Assembly: GCF_014203895.1 (NCBI RefSeq)
Contig: NZ_JACHJY010000006.1
Location: 248,001 to 312,000, forward strand
DNA: 64,000 nt
Direction: 5' to 3'
From: Streptomyces nymphaeiformis
GTDB lineage: Bacteria > Actinomycetota > Actinomycetes > Streptomycetales > Streptomycetaceae
Below are positions 30,645 through 38,800 of the stretch, piece by piece. Position numbers and translations under genes: made by a program. Position 1 is the first letter of the stretch; every line of letters begins with the position of its first letter. The notes under the pieces were generated by a model. The model did not search any database. It had not been told where the DNA came from and was given only the letters and a program-made list of their open reading frames with translations.

Positions 30645-31422
30645 GTCCGGGCATCCGAAGCGCCTCCTCCGCCAGGAAGTCGACGAGCAGCCGGGCGGTC
30701 TCCTCCGGGCGCTCCAGGGCCGGGAGGTGACCCGCCCAGGCGAGGTCGACGTGGCGGGCGGCGGGCAGCAGGCGGGCGAGGTCGTCGGCGATCGCGCGGA
30801 AGTCGGGGAGGTCGTGGGCGCCGACGGCCACGAGGGCCGGGGCCTGGATCCGGGCGAGGTCGTCACGGGTCACCTCGGGCGTGACGGGGTGGTGCTCCTC
30901 GGGCGCGGCGAGCTGGAGGTCGAAGGCGCGGCGCTGCCCCTCGCGCACGAGGGCGCGGGCGGGTTCCGACGCTTCGGGGCCGAGCCAGGTGTCGACGTTC
31001 AGCTCGACGGCGGCGTCCAGGTCGCCCGCTTCGACGAGCGCGTCCTCGCGGGCTCCCCAGGCGCGCAGTTCGTCGCCGGGCTCCATGCCGGGGACGGCGG
31101 GGGCGAGCAGGGCGAGGGCCCGGACGCGTCCGGGGTGGAGGGCGGCGAGTTCGAGGGCGACCTGGCCGCCGAAGGAGGAGCCGACGACGGCGGCGCGTTC
31201 GGCGCCGAGGTGGTCGAGGAGCTCGCGCACGTCCTCGGCGTGGGTGTGCGGGGCGTCGATCGGGCTGTCGCCGAAGCCGCGGAGGTCGCAGCGGACGACC
31301 CGGTGTCCCGCTCCGGCCAGCGCGTGGAACTGCCCGTCCCACATCCGGCGGTCGCAGACCCCGGAGTGCAGCAGGAGGACGGTCGAGGGGCCGGTGCCGG
31401 CCAGGTCATGAGAGAGCGTCAC
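30619..31422 (-). CDS. Alpha/beta-hydrolase
   Basis: This 267-residue alpha/beta-fold hydrolase has the oxyanion region LLHSGVCDRRMWDGQ near residue 18, the DLRGFGDS block near 47 and the nucleophile elbow VGSSFGGQVAL near 82. A catalytic acid in ALVAVGAHDLPDF near 215 and the histidine in WAGHLPALERP near 243 complete the triad. Substrate unknown. GTG at 31422 is preferred over an upstream ATG/GTG frame because TAGGGT lies 7 bases before it. Its 3' end overlaps the convergent MFS gene. Confidence 0.85.
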   Translation of the reverse strand: MTLSHDLAGTGPSTVLLLHSGVCDRRMWDGQFHALAGAGHRVVRCDLRGFGDSPIDAPHTHAEDVRELLDHLGAERAAVVGSSFGGQVALELAALHPGRVRALALLAPAVPGMEPGDELRAWGAREDALVEAGDLDAAVELNVDTWLGPEASEPARALVREGQRRAFDLQLAAPEEHHPVTPEVTRDDLARIQAPALVAVGAHDLPDFRAIADDLARLLPAARHVDLAWAGHLPALERPEETARLLVDFLAEEALRMPGLSPGAPSR

Positions 31423-31476
31423 CCGATCGACCCTAAGCGGCGGGACACGGTCCGGCCACCTCACCGCACCAGCGAC

Positions 31477-31534
31477 TTGAACACGTTCAAGAGGAGGTCT
31501 ACAGTCATGACCGCCAGCTTTTGAACGCGTTCAA
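31477..31534 (+). promoter_or_regulatory. TetR-type promoter with two TTGAAC-N2-GTTCAA operators
   Basis: TTGAAC (31477-31482), 17 bases, TACAGT (31500-31505) makes a good promoter. Operator 1, TTGAAC-AC-GTTCAA (31477-31490), covers the -35; operator 2, the perfect palindrome TTGAACGCGTTCAA (31521-31534), lies just after the expected transcription start. Both would be occupied by a dimeric repressor, most likely the TetR protein encoded at the end of the operon (32436-33194). Confidence 0.75.
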
Positions 31535-31547
31535 GGGAGGGTGGGGC

Positions 31548-31982
31548 ATGGACCTCACTGTCGTCGCGTACATCGTCTACCTGCTGATCAGCGTGGCCCT
31601 CACCATCTGGGTCGCCCGCACGCTCAGCCGCAACGGAAGGATCTTCCTCTCCGACGTCCTGCACGGGAACGAGAAGCTCGCGGACGCCGTCAACCACCTC
31701 CTCGTGGTCGGCTTCTACCTCGTGAACTTCGGCTTCGTCGCCCTCTACCTCAGCCAGGACGCCGCCGTCGTCGACGCCCGGGCGCTCTTCGAGGCCCTCT
31801 CCGTCAAGCTCGGAGTGGTCCTGCTCGTCCTCGGCGCGATGCACCTCGCGAACGTGTACGTGCTCAACAAGATCCGCCGCCGCGGGATCATGGAGCGCGA
31901 ACAGGTCCCGCCGGTCGGCCCGCAGGGCTGGACCACGGCCCCCAAGGCCGGCCCCTGGGCCCCGCCCGCGCCGCAGGCCTGA
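31548..31982 (+). CDS. Small integral membrane protein of a TetR-controlled operon
   Basis: This 144-residue protein has three predicted transmembrane helices: LTVVAYIVYLLISVALTIWVA, LADAVNHLLVVGFYLVNFGFVALYL and LSVKLGVVLLVLGAMHLANVYVLNKIRRR. A Pro-rich cytosolic tail follows. The family is unknown to me. ATG at 31548 follows AAGGGAGGG by 6-7 bases. It is the first gene after a promoter flanked by two TTGAAC-N2-GTTCAA operators and precedes a DCC-family thiol protein by 5 bases. The trio may handle membrane or redox stress, but this is inference. Confidence 0.8.
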   Translation: MDLTVVAYIVYLLISVALTIWVARTLSRNGRIFLSDVLHGNEKLADAVNHLLVVGFYLVNFGFVALYLSQDAAVVDARALFEALSVKLGVVLLVLGAMHLANVYVLNKIRRRGIMEREQVPPVGPQGWTTAPKAGPWAPPAPQA

Positions 31983-31987
31983 CCACC

Positions 31988-32425
31988 GTGTCGACCCCGA
32001 CGCACCCCACGACCCCCGTGGGACGCCTGACCGTGCTGTACGACGCCGACTGCCCGCTCTGCGTGCACCTGAGGCACTGGCTGCTCCGGCAGCGGCAACT
32101 CGTCCCGCTCGACCTCGTACCGGCCGGCTCGCAGCAGGCACGCCTCCTCTTCCCGGCCCTCGACCACGCCGCCACCCTGCGGGAGATCACCGTGGTCGGG
32201 GACCGGGGCCAGGTCTACCGCGAGGCCTCCGCCTGGATCGTCTGCCTCTGGGCCCTGGCCGAGCACCGGCCCAAGGCCCACTGGCTGGCCACCCCCGCGG
32301 GACAGCCCTTCGCCCGCGTGACCGTCCTGGCGGCCGCGAAGTGGCGCGAGGCCCTCAAGGGACCGGGAGCGGACGACCGGTCCTGCGAGGACGGGCACTG
32401 CGAGGTGCCCGGTCCGCCCGGTTAG
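31988..32425 (+). CDS. DCC (DUF393) family thiol-disulfide-type protein
   Basis: This 145-residue soluble protein has the DCC-family N-terminal motif LTVLYDADCPLCVHLRHWLLRQRQLVPLDLVP with a CPLC dithiol near residue 24. The conserved ITVVGDRGQVYREASAWIVCLWALAEHRPKAHWLA lies near 70-100, and a cysteine-bearing tail (RSCEDGHCEVPG) ends it. The thioredoxin-like fold is inferred from the family. GTG starts 5 bases after the previous stop. The last codon, TAG, lies inside the TAGGCT -10 of the next gene. Confidence 0.82.
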   Translation: MSTPTHPTTPVGRLTVLYDADCPLCVHLRHWLLRQRQLVPLDLVPAGSQQARLLFPALDHAATLREITVVGDRGQVYREASAWIVCLWALAEHRPKAHWLATPAGQPFARVTVLAAAKWREALKGPGADDRSCEDGHCEVPGPPG

Positions 32426-32435
32426 GCTCGCCCCT

Positions 32436-33194
32436 GTGACGGAAGAGAAGAAGGCCGAAGAGAAGAAGGCCCCCAAGAGCGAGCAGACCCGCACGCTCAT
32501 CCTCGAGACCGCGCTCCGGCTGTTCAAGGAGCGCGGTTACGACAAGACGACGATGCGGGCCATCGCCCAGGAGGCCGGGGTCTCCGTCGGCAACGCGTAC
32601 TACTACTTCTCCTCCAAGGAGCACCTCGTCCAGGGCTTCTACGACCGGATCGCCGAGGAGCACCAGGCGGCCGTGGAGCCCATCCTGACCGGCCCCGAGA
32701 AGGACCTGACGGCCCGTATCCGCGGGGTCTACCTCGGCTGGCTCGACATCGCGGAGCCGTACCACGAGTTCGCGGCCCAGTTCTTCAAGAACGCCGCCGA
32801 CCCGGACAGTCCGCTCAGCCCCTTCTCCCCCGAGTCGGAGGGCCCGCGCGAGGCCGCGATCGAGGTGCACCGGCGGGTCATCTCCGGCGCCTCGGTCAAG
32901 GTCGACCCGGAACTGAGGGAAGCCCTCCCGCAGTTGCTGTGGCTCCAGCAGATGGGCCTGGTGCTGTTCTGGGTGTACGACCGCTCGGAGGGCGCGGCGA
33001 ACAGCCGGCGCCTGGTGGAGCGCCTCGCGCCGGTCACCGCCCGCGCGATCTCGCTCTCCCGCTTCCGGATCCTGCGCCCGCTGGTCAAGGAGACGCACGA
33101 GCTGCTCGCCGACTTCATGCCGACGGCGGCCGGAATGGCGGCTTCGGGCAAGCCCAAGAAGAAGGCGAGCCCGAAGCCGCAGGAAACTGCTTAG
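32436..33194 (+). CDS. TetR-family transcriptional regulator
   Basis: This 252-residue regulator has a Lys/Glu-rich start and the TetR DNA-binding domain at about residues 18-65 (RTLILETALRLFKERGYDKTTMRAIAQEAGVSVGNAYYYFSSKEHLVQGFYDRI). A ligand domain and a basic tail (KPKKKASPKPQ) follow. GTG follows TAGGCT by 7 bases, so it has its own weak leaderless promoter besides readthrough. The likely targets are the TTGAAC-N2-GTTCAA operators of the operon promoter (31477-31534). The stop overlaps the convergent binding-protein gene by 4 bases. Confidence 0.92.
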   Translation: MTEEKKAEEKKAPKSEQTRTLILETALRLFKERGYDKTTMRAIAQEAGVSVGNAYYYFSSKEHLVQGFYDRIAEEHQAAVEPILTGPEKDLTARIRGVYLGWLDIAEPYHEFAAQFFKNAADPDSPLSPFSPESEGPREAAIEVHRRVISGASVKVDPELREALPQLLWLQQMGLVLFWVYDRSEGAANSRRLVERLAPVTARAISLSRFRILRPLVKETHELLADFMPTAAGMAASGKPKKKASPKPQETA

Positions 33195-34744
33195 ATCCAG
33201 CTGAGCTCCCACAGGCGCCAGATGCCCGTGCCGTCCGTCAGGTACTGGGAGCCGGCGACCTGGTCCGTGGAGAGGACGTAGTCCGTCTTCTGCCACAGCG
33301 GGAGGAGCGGCACGTCGGCGGCGACCTCGTTCTGGATCTCCTTGAAGTCGCCCGTCGCGCGGCCGCGGTCGCTGTACTGCTGCGTCGAGGAGATCAGTTC
33401 GTCGATCTTCTTGCTGGAGAAGCCGTTGTGCAGGGTGTTCTGGGTGCCGACGAGCGGCGCGGTGAAGCTGTCGGAGTCGGGGAAGTCGGGGAGCCAGCCG
33501 ACGGGGTAGGCGTCGTAGCTGCCCTTCGCGTACCCCTTCTGGAAGCTCTGCCAGTCGGCCTCGACGACCTTCACCTTGAAGAGGCCGGTCTCCTCCAGCT
33601 GCTTCTTGATCTCGGCGGCCTCGGCGGCGTAGGTGGCGTCCTTGCGGAAGCCGTAGGTGAACTCCACCGGCGTCTTGATCCCGGCGTTCCTCAGGAGCGA
33701 CTTGGCCTTCTTCTCGCTCGGCTCCGGGTAGACGTCGTAGAAGGCGGTGCTGTGGCCGACGAAGCCCTGCGGGATGAGGGAGTAGAGCGGCTCGACCGTG
33801 CCCTTGTAGGCGCCCTCGGTGATCGCCGGGCGGTCGAGGACCGCGGCGACGGCCTGCCGTACGGCCTTGTCGGCCATGGGCGAGCCGGGCCGGACGTTGA
33901 AGTTGAGGTTGCGGATCTCGGCGCTCTCCGCCTCGGTGACGCGGGTCCCGTCCTTGGTGTCCAGGGACGCGAGGAAGTTCGGCGGGAGCTGCCGGTGCGC
34001 GACCTGGACGTCCTTCGCCTTGAAGGCCTTGGCGAGGTCCTCGGACTGGCCGTAGTACTTCACGAGGACCGTGTGACCGGCCTTGCTGACGGCGCCCCGG
34101 TAGTTCGGGTTGGGCTCCAGGCGCGCGGACTCGCCGTTCTTGTACTCCTTGAGGACGTACGGCCCCGAGCCGTCGACCGCGGTGCCCTCCCGCAGCTTGT
34201 CGGCCGGGTAGTGGTCCTTGTCCACGATCGAGCCCGCGCCCGTGGCCACCTTCAGCGGGAACGTGGCGTCACGGCCGCTCAGGTGGAAGGTGACGGTCCG
34301 GCCCTCGGCGGAGACGTTCTTCAGGGTCGGGAAGAGCGGCTGCGGACCGACGTCCGACTTGATGCGGAGCATCCGCTCGAAGGAGTACTTGACGTCCTCG
34401 GCGGTGATCTTGCGCCCGTTGGCGAAGGTGAGGTCGTCGCGGAGCGCGCACTGGTACGTGGTCAGCTTGGTGCCCACGAACTTGCAGCTCTCGGCGGCGT
34501 CGGGGACCGGCTGCGTGAGACCCGGCTTGAAGGTCAGCAACGACTGGAAGACGTTGCTGTACATGGCCCAGGAACCGGCGTCGTAGGCGCCAGCCGGGTC
34601 CAGTGAAGTCACCTCGTCGGTCGTGCCGACGGTGATCGGTTCGGTCCGCTCGCCGTCGGAGGGCAGGAGTTGCCAGCCCCCCACTCCGGCGGCCACCAGT
34701 ACTCCACAAGTGATGAGGATCCGCAGACGGACCGTCGACCGCAT
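33191..34744 (-). CDS. Family-5 (oligopeptide-type) ABC substrate-binding protein
   Basis: This 517-residue extracellular binding protein begins MRSTVRLRILITCGVLVAAGVGGWQLLPS, a signal-anchor without a lipobox cysteine. The mature part follows the SBP_bac_5 pattern: ITVGTTDEVTSLDPAGAYDAGSWAMYSNVFQSLLTF near residue 40, WKFVLRDGLTFANG-like DDLTFANGRKITAEDVKYSFERML near 115, then NPNYRG near 210 and KAVRQAVAAVLDR near 300. No transporter genes are adjacent, so it may feed a permease encoded elsewhere. The ATG at 34744 has AAGGAAG upstream. Confidence 0.87.
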   Translation of the reverse strand: MRSTVRLRILITCGVLVAAGVGGWQLLPSDGERTEPITVGTTDEVTSLDPAGAYDAGSWAMYSNVFQSLLTFKPGLTQPVPDAAESCKFVGTKLTTYQCALRDDLTFANGRKITAEDVKYSFERMLRIKSDVGPQPLFPTLKNVSAEGRTVTFHLSGRDATFPLKVATGAGSIVDKDHYPADKLREGTAVDGSGPYVLKEYKNGESARLEPNPNYRGAVSKAGHTVLVKYYGQSEDLAKAFKAKDVQVAHRQLPPNFLASLDTKDGTRVTEAESAEIRNLNFNVRPGSPMADKAVRQAVAAVLDRPAITEGAYKGTVEPLYSLIPQGFVGHSTAFYDVYPEPSEKKAKSLLRNAGIKTPVEFTYGFRKDATYAAEAAEIKKQLEETGLFKVKVVEADWQSFQKGYAKGSYDAYPVGWLPDFPDSDSFTAPLVGTQNTLHNGFSSKKIDELISSTQQYSDRGRATGDFKEIQNEVAADVPLLPLWQKTDYVLSTDQVAGSQYLTDGTGIWRLWELSWI

Positions 34745-34938
34745 TGCCGTGCTTCCTTTTTTTGGTGCCACCCCAGATGCGACGGCCCCCGGAAAACGCC
34801 GCGATGGCTGCATCCCATCACACGGCTTTCACATGGGGAAGAGGAAACTTTCACACGACATGTATATGTCCGGGATATGAGAATTTAAGCCGATGAGCAG
34901 CACGTATCGGTAGGGACGCGAGGAGTGACAATGACCGA

Positions 34939-36174
34939 TCAGGCCTGTTTCGAGGCGAGTTCGACGATCGTGATGTCGGAGGGCGCCCCGACCCGGACCG
35001 GGGGTCCCCAGGCGCCGGCGCCCCGCGAGACGTACAGCTGCGTGTCCCCGTACCGCTCGAGACCGGCCACGGTCGGGTTGGCCAGTTCGGCGAGGTGGTT
35101 CCCGGGCCAGAGCTGGCCGCCGTGGGTGTGCCCGGACAACTGGAGGTCCACACCGTGGCGTACGGCGTCGTGGACGACGATCGGCTGGTGCGCGAGCAGC
35201 ACCGCGGCACGGGACCGGTCGCGGTCGCCGAGGGCCCGCGCGAAGTCCGGGCCCTCGCCGATGCCCTCCCCCGCGACGTCGTCGACACCGGCGAGGTCGA
35301 AACCGGCCGGGACCTCCACGCGCGCGTTGCGCAGCGGGTGCAGCCCCAGCTCGCGGACGTGGTCGACCCAGGCGTCGGCACCCGAGAAGTACTCGTGGTT
35401 CCCGGTCACGAAGAAGGAGCCGTGCCGGGCCCGCAGCCGGGCGAGCGGCTCGGCGGCCGGACCGAGGTTCTCGACGGTCCCGTCGACGAGGTCGCCGACG
35501 ACGGCGATCAGGTCGGGCTGCGTGGCGTTGATGGCGTCCACGATCCGCTGGGTGTGGGCGCGGCCCAGGATCGGCCCGAGGTGGATGTCGGACACGACGG
35601 CGATCCGGTACCCGTGCGCGGCCCGCGGGATCTTGGCCAGCGGCACGGTGACCCGCTTGACCCGGGGCCCGCGCAGCACCCCGTACGTCCCGTACCCGAC
35701 GGTCCCGACGGCGACGGCGGCCGCGGACCCCGCGACGACCCGGGAGACGAAGAGCCGACGGGAGAGCTCGGATTCCCCCTGCGGCTCGGCCACGGGCGCG
35801 GGCTCTTCCGCCGGTACGGGCTCAGCCGACTCGACGACAGGCACGGCGGCAGCGGCGCGACGGCCCGTCCAGGCGCGGAGCAGCGGCCGGACGGCCTCCC
35901 CCACCACCAGGGCCATGACCAGGTACAGGAGCACGGCGAGCCAGAGGAACCCCGGCCAGGCGACCACCTGCTGGAGCACGAAGGGCGCGCCCGCCCGCGA
36001 GGAGACCAGGGCCGCGATCGAGAGCAGCGGCAGGACGACGACGACGGCCGTACCGACCCGACGCGCGAGGCTCCGGGGAACCGTGACGTCCCGCACGAGC
36101 CGCCGCCACACGTACCAGTGCACGCCACCGAGCAGCGCGAGCACCACGACCAGGACCAGCAGAAAGACGACCAC
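34939..36174 (-). CDS. Membrane-anchored metallophosphoesterase
   Basis: This 411-residue protein has an N-terminal region with four hydrophobic segments (residues 1-20, 45-65, 72-95 and a Tat-like SRRLFVSRVVAGSAAAVAVGTVGY near 150). The calcineurin-like phosphoesterase domain follows: VSDIHLG near 195, VGDLVDG near 225, TGNHEYFSG near 255, LLAHQP near 330 and SGHTHGGQLWPGNH near 350. It hydrolyses a phosphoester at the outer membrane face, by family resemblance to YkuE/YaeI lipid-linked phosphoesterases. The gene ends beside the upstream region of the peptide-binding gene and runs in the same direction. Confidence 0.88.
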   Translation of the reverse strand: MVVFLLVLVVVLALLGGVHWYVWRRLVRDVTVPRSLARRVGTAVVVVLPLLSIAALVSSRAGAPFVLQQVVAWPGFLWLAVLLYLVMALVVGEAVRPLLRAWTGRRAAAAVPVVESAEPVPAEEPAPVAEPQGESELSRRLFVSRVVAGSAAAVAVGTVGYGTYGVLRGPRVKRVTVPLAKIPRAAHGYRIAVVSDIHLGPILGRAHTQRIVDAINATQPDLIAVVGDLVDGTVENLGPAAEPLARLRARHGSFFVTGNHEYFSGADAWVDHVRELGLHPLRNARVEVPAGFDLAGVDDVAGEGIGEGPDFARALGDRDRSRAAVLLAHQPIVVHDAVRHGVDLQLSGHTHGGQLWPGNHLAELANPTVAGLERYGDTQLYVSRGAGAWGPPVRVGAPSDITIVELASKQA

Positions 36175-36192
36175 GCCCCCGGAACCCCTCTT

Positions 36193-36438
36193 CTAGGCGT
36201 CCGCGCGGCGCGCGGCGCGCACCCCACGCAACCCGATGGCTCCGATCACCGTCCCCAGGACAAAGGACGTGACGGCGAGCAGCAGATGAACCCAGAAGTA
36301 GGCCGTCGGGTCGCCGGCGTCGTCGAAGGCGAGGCCGCTCCCGTCCTTCCATAGATTCTTCGCGAAAGTGACCCAGATGACCCAACTCCACACCCCGAAC
36401 GCGAGCAGGAACCAGGAGACGCGGCGGCTGAGCTTCAT
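36193..36438 (-). CDS. SCO4848-family small membrane protein
   Basis: This 81-residue protein has two transmembrane segments (VSWFLLAFGVWSWVIWVTFAKNLW and YFWVHLLLAVTSFVLGTVIGAIGLRGVR). A DDAGDPTAYFWVH linker joins them, and the C-terminus is basic. It matches the SCO4848 family of Streptomyces, which has no known function and is found beside the D-Ala-D-Ala carboxypeptidase gene, as here (divergent, 110 bases apart). The ATG at 36438 is preceded by a GGGGGC sequence. This linked pair suggests a shared envelope role. Confidence 0.85.
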   Translation of the reverse strand: MKLSRRVSWFLLAFGVWSWVIWVTFAKNLWKDGSGLAFDDAGDPTAYFWVHLLLAVTSFVLGTVIGAIGLRGVRAARRADA

Positions 36439-36547
36439 GCCCCCAGTATCACCGTCGGCCTCCCGGCCCCCGCGTCCGGGTGGACGGGCGCGGGCGAACC
36501 GCCTGCCGGGGTTCGGATCGGATGTGCGTACCTGTACGTTCTCGACC

Positions 36548-37876
36548 GTGTCTGCTTCGAAGAAGACCGCTTGGGCGGTCGCTGCTGCCGTGCTCCTGCC
36601 GTTCGTGACCGCCGCGCCCGCCGCGCACGCGGACGGGAAGGACGGGAAGGACAAGCAGCCCAAGCCTCCCGCCGTGATGTCCAAGGTCGGCGGACCCCTG
36701 CTCAGCAGGCCGGGGACGCAGGTGCAGCTCGGGGCCGGGGCGCCGGTGCTGCCGAAGGAGCTGTCCGGCCGTTCCTGGATCGTCGCGGACGCGGAGAGCG
36801 GGCAGATCCTCGCCGCGCACAACGCGCACTGGCGGCTCGCCCCGGCCTCCACGCTCAAGATGCTCTTCGCGGACACCCTGCTGCCGAAGTTCTCCAACAA
36901 GACGCAGAACCACCTGGTCACCACCGAGGACCTGGCCGGCATCGGCTCCGGCTCCAGCCTCGTCGGCATCAAGGAGAAGCAGAGCTACAGCGTCCGCGAC
37001 CTGTGGCTCGGCGTCTTCCTCCGCTCCGGCAACGACGCCGTGCACGTGCTGACCAGCATGAACGGCGGTCTCCAGCAGACCGTGGCCGACATGAACGACC
37101 AGGCGGCCGAGCTCCAGGCCCTCGACACCCACGTCGTCTCGCCGGACGGCTACGACGCCCCGCTCCAGGTCTCCTCCGCGTACGACCTGACGCTCATCGC
37201 CCGCCACGGCATGCAGAACGCGGACTTCCGGACGTACGCCGCCACGTCCCGCGCCGCCTTCCCCGGCGAGGCCAAGCCCGGCAAGAAGCGCGAGACCTTC
37301 GAGATCCAGAACACCAACCGGCTCCTCACCGGTGACATCGGCGTCGCCCCGTACCCGGGCATCGCCGGCGTCAAGAACGGCAACACCACGCACGCGGGTG
37401 CCACCTTCACCGGCGTCGCCGAGCGCAACGGCCGGGTCCTGCTCGTCACCGTCATGAACCCCTCCTCGAACGAGCAGCACGCCGTCTACCGCGAGGCCGC
37501 CCGGCTGCTCGACTGGGGCTTCGCCGCCTCCGGGAAGGTGACGCCCGTGGGCGAACTGGTGCCGCCCCGCTCGGCCCGCACCGCGCCCACCACCGGCACC
37601 GTTCCCGCGCCCGGCAAGAACCACCCGCAGGAGCCGGCCCACGCGGCCGCCCATGCCGCCGAGAGGTCCGGCGGGGTCGGGATCGCGCTGGCCATCGCCG
37701 GCGGCGTCCTCGTCCTGCTCGCCGCGGGCGTCTTCCTCGTCAACCGCCGCTGGCCGCTGGCCGCGTCGGCGGGGCGTCGTCGCCGTTCCCCGTCTCCGGA
37801 GTCTCCTGAGTCCCAGGAGTCCCAGGAGTCCCCGGGAACTCCTGAGCCGAAAGACTCCGCCGACGTGACTCCGTAG
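36548..37876 (+). CDS. D-alanyl-D-alanine carboxypeptidase (S11 family), membrane-anchored
   Basis: This 442-residue protein has a signal peptide (AWAVAAAVLLPFVTAAPAAHA) and a penicillin-binding domain with the active-site SxxK in APASTLKML (near residue 102), the SGN motif in LRSGNDAV near 160 and KNG in GVKNGNTTHAG near 278 (KNG in place of KTG). A C-terminal transmembrane helix (VGIALAIAGGVLVLLAAGVFLV) is followed by a Ser/Pro/Glu-rich tail. It trims the terminal D-Ala of peptidoglycan. The GTG at 36548 follows TACGTT by 7 bases. The last 137 bases overlap the 3' end of the BrkB gene on the other strand. Confidence 0.92.
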   Translation: MSASKKTAWAVAAAVLLPFVTAAPAAHADGKDGKDKQPKPPAVMSKVGGPLLSRPGTQVQLGAGAPVLPKELSGRSWIVADAESGQILAAHNAHWRLAPASTLKMLFADTLLPKFSNKTQNHLVTTEDLAGIGSGSSLVGIKEKQSYSVRDLWLGVFLRSGNDAVHVLTSMNGGLQQTVADMNDQAAELQALDTHVVSPDGYDAPLQVSSAYDLTLIARHGMQNADFRTYAATSRAAFPGEAKPGKKRETFEIQNTNRLLTGDIGVAPYPGIAGVKNGNTTHAGATFTGVAERNGRVLLVTVMNPSSNEQHAVYREAARLLDWGFAASGKVTPVGELVPPRSARTAPTTGTVPAPGKNHPQEPAHAAAHAAERSGGVGIALAIAGGVLVLLAAGVFLVNRRWPLAASAGRRRRSPSPESPESQESQESPGTPEPKDSADVTP

Positions 37877-38708
37877 CCGTCCAGGCCGCGCAGAACAGCA
37901 GCAGCTTCGCGGTGAAGTTGATCCAGAGGAGCAGGGCGACCGGGACACCGAACGCCCCGTACATCGACTTCGCCGCGACCCCCTTCATGTAGCCGCCGAG
38001 CAGCAGCTTCAGCAGCTCGAAGCCGACCGCGCCCATCAGGGCCGCCACCACGAGGTCCCTGCGGCGCGGTTCGACGCCCGGCAGCAGCGTCAGCACGTAC
38101 AGCAGGATCAGGAAGTCGGCGGCGACGGCGACGAGGACGGCCGCTCCCTGGAGCAGGTAGCCGCCCGCCCCCTCGCCGGAGATGCCGAGGCGGTCGGCGC
38201 TCCAGCCCACGGCAGTGGAGCCGAGCCAGGACGCGGCGAGCGAGGCGAGCGCGACGCCGCCGAGGCCGACGAGGATCAGCGCGTCCTTGCCCTTGAGCAG
38301 GATCGGGTTGCCCTCGACGGCGTCCAGGCCCCAGACCGCGCGCAGGCATTCCCGCATGGAGCCGATCCAGCTGATGCCGGTGAACAGCAGGACGGCGCCG
38401 GCGACGAGTCCGATGGTCCCGGCGTTGGCGACGAGCCCGCCGATGTCGAGCTGGTCGGAGATGCCGGGCACCTGGTCGGCGATCTTGTTCTCGATCTTGT
38501 CGAGCTGGTCCTTGCTGAGGAGCGCGGCGCCGATCGCGGCGGCGACCGTGATCAGCGGGAACAGGGCGATGAAGGAGATGAAGGTGATCGCGGCGGCGAG
38601 CCGCGTCCAGTGCGTCTCGTCGAGGGTCTCGTACGCGTGCCAGCCGTGGGTCCGCATGAGGCGGACCACCCACGGGCCGATGACGGGGAGCCTGGTCAGC
38701 CAGTCCAT
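37740..38708 (-). CDS. YihY/BrkB-family inner membrane protein
   Basis: This 322-residue protein with about six helices has the BrkB pattern: HWTRLAAAITFISFIALFPLITVAAAIGAALL near the N-terminus, GTIGLVAGAVLLFTGISWIGSMRECLRAVWGL near 110, and MYGAFGVPVALLLWINFTAKLLLFCAAWTAT near the end. The C-terminal tail (PGTPGTPGTQETPETGNGDD...) is low-complexity. The ATG at 38708 is preferred; a GTG at 38741 adds 11 residues. The function is unknown (old names: ribonuclease BN-like, virulence factor). The 3' end overlaps that of the carboxypeptidase gene by 137 bases. Confidence 0.88.
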   Translation of the reverse strand: MDWLTRLPVIGPWVVRLMRTHGWHAYETLDETHWTRLAAAITFISFIALFPLITVAAAIGAALLSKDQLDKIENKIADQVPGISDQLDIGGLVANAGTIGLVAGAVLLFTGISWIGSMRECLRAVWGLDAVEGNPILLKGKDALILVGLGGVALASLAASWLGSTAVGWSADRLGISGEGAGGYLLQGAAVLVAVAADFLILLYVLTLLPGVEPRRRDLVVAALMGAVGFELLKLLLGGYMKGVAAKSMYGAFGVPVALLLWINFTAKLLLFCAAWTATESRRRSLSAQEFPGTPGTPGTQETPETGNGDDAPPTRPAASGG

Positions 38709-38733
38709 GTCGTACGTCCACTCCTCGTGCCGT

Positions 38734-38781
38734 CGGATCACCCGGGCGTCGGATCACCCGGGCCTCGGATCGCCCCGGTAC
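38734..38781. repeat. Three tandem 16-bp units upstream of the BrkB gene
   Basis: CGGATCACCCGGGCGT, CGGATCACCCGGGCCT and CGGATCGCCCCGGTAC stand head to tail (38734-38749, 38750-38765, 38766-38781). They cover the BrkB upstream region. Confidence 0.75.
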
Positions 38782-38800
38782 GAGAATCCCCCGTGGGGGC

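Noticed and set aside
31507..31524. Five-codon frame ATG ACC GCC AGC TTT TGA after GAGGAGG in the TetR-type promoter
   Set aside because: It lies upstream of, or astride, the expected transcription start of the TTGAAC-N17-TACAGT promoter, so it would not be transcribed as a leader.
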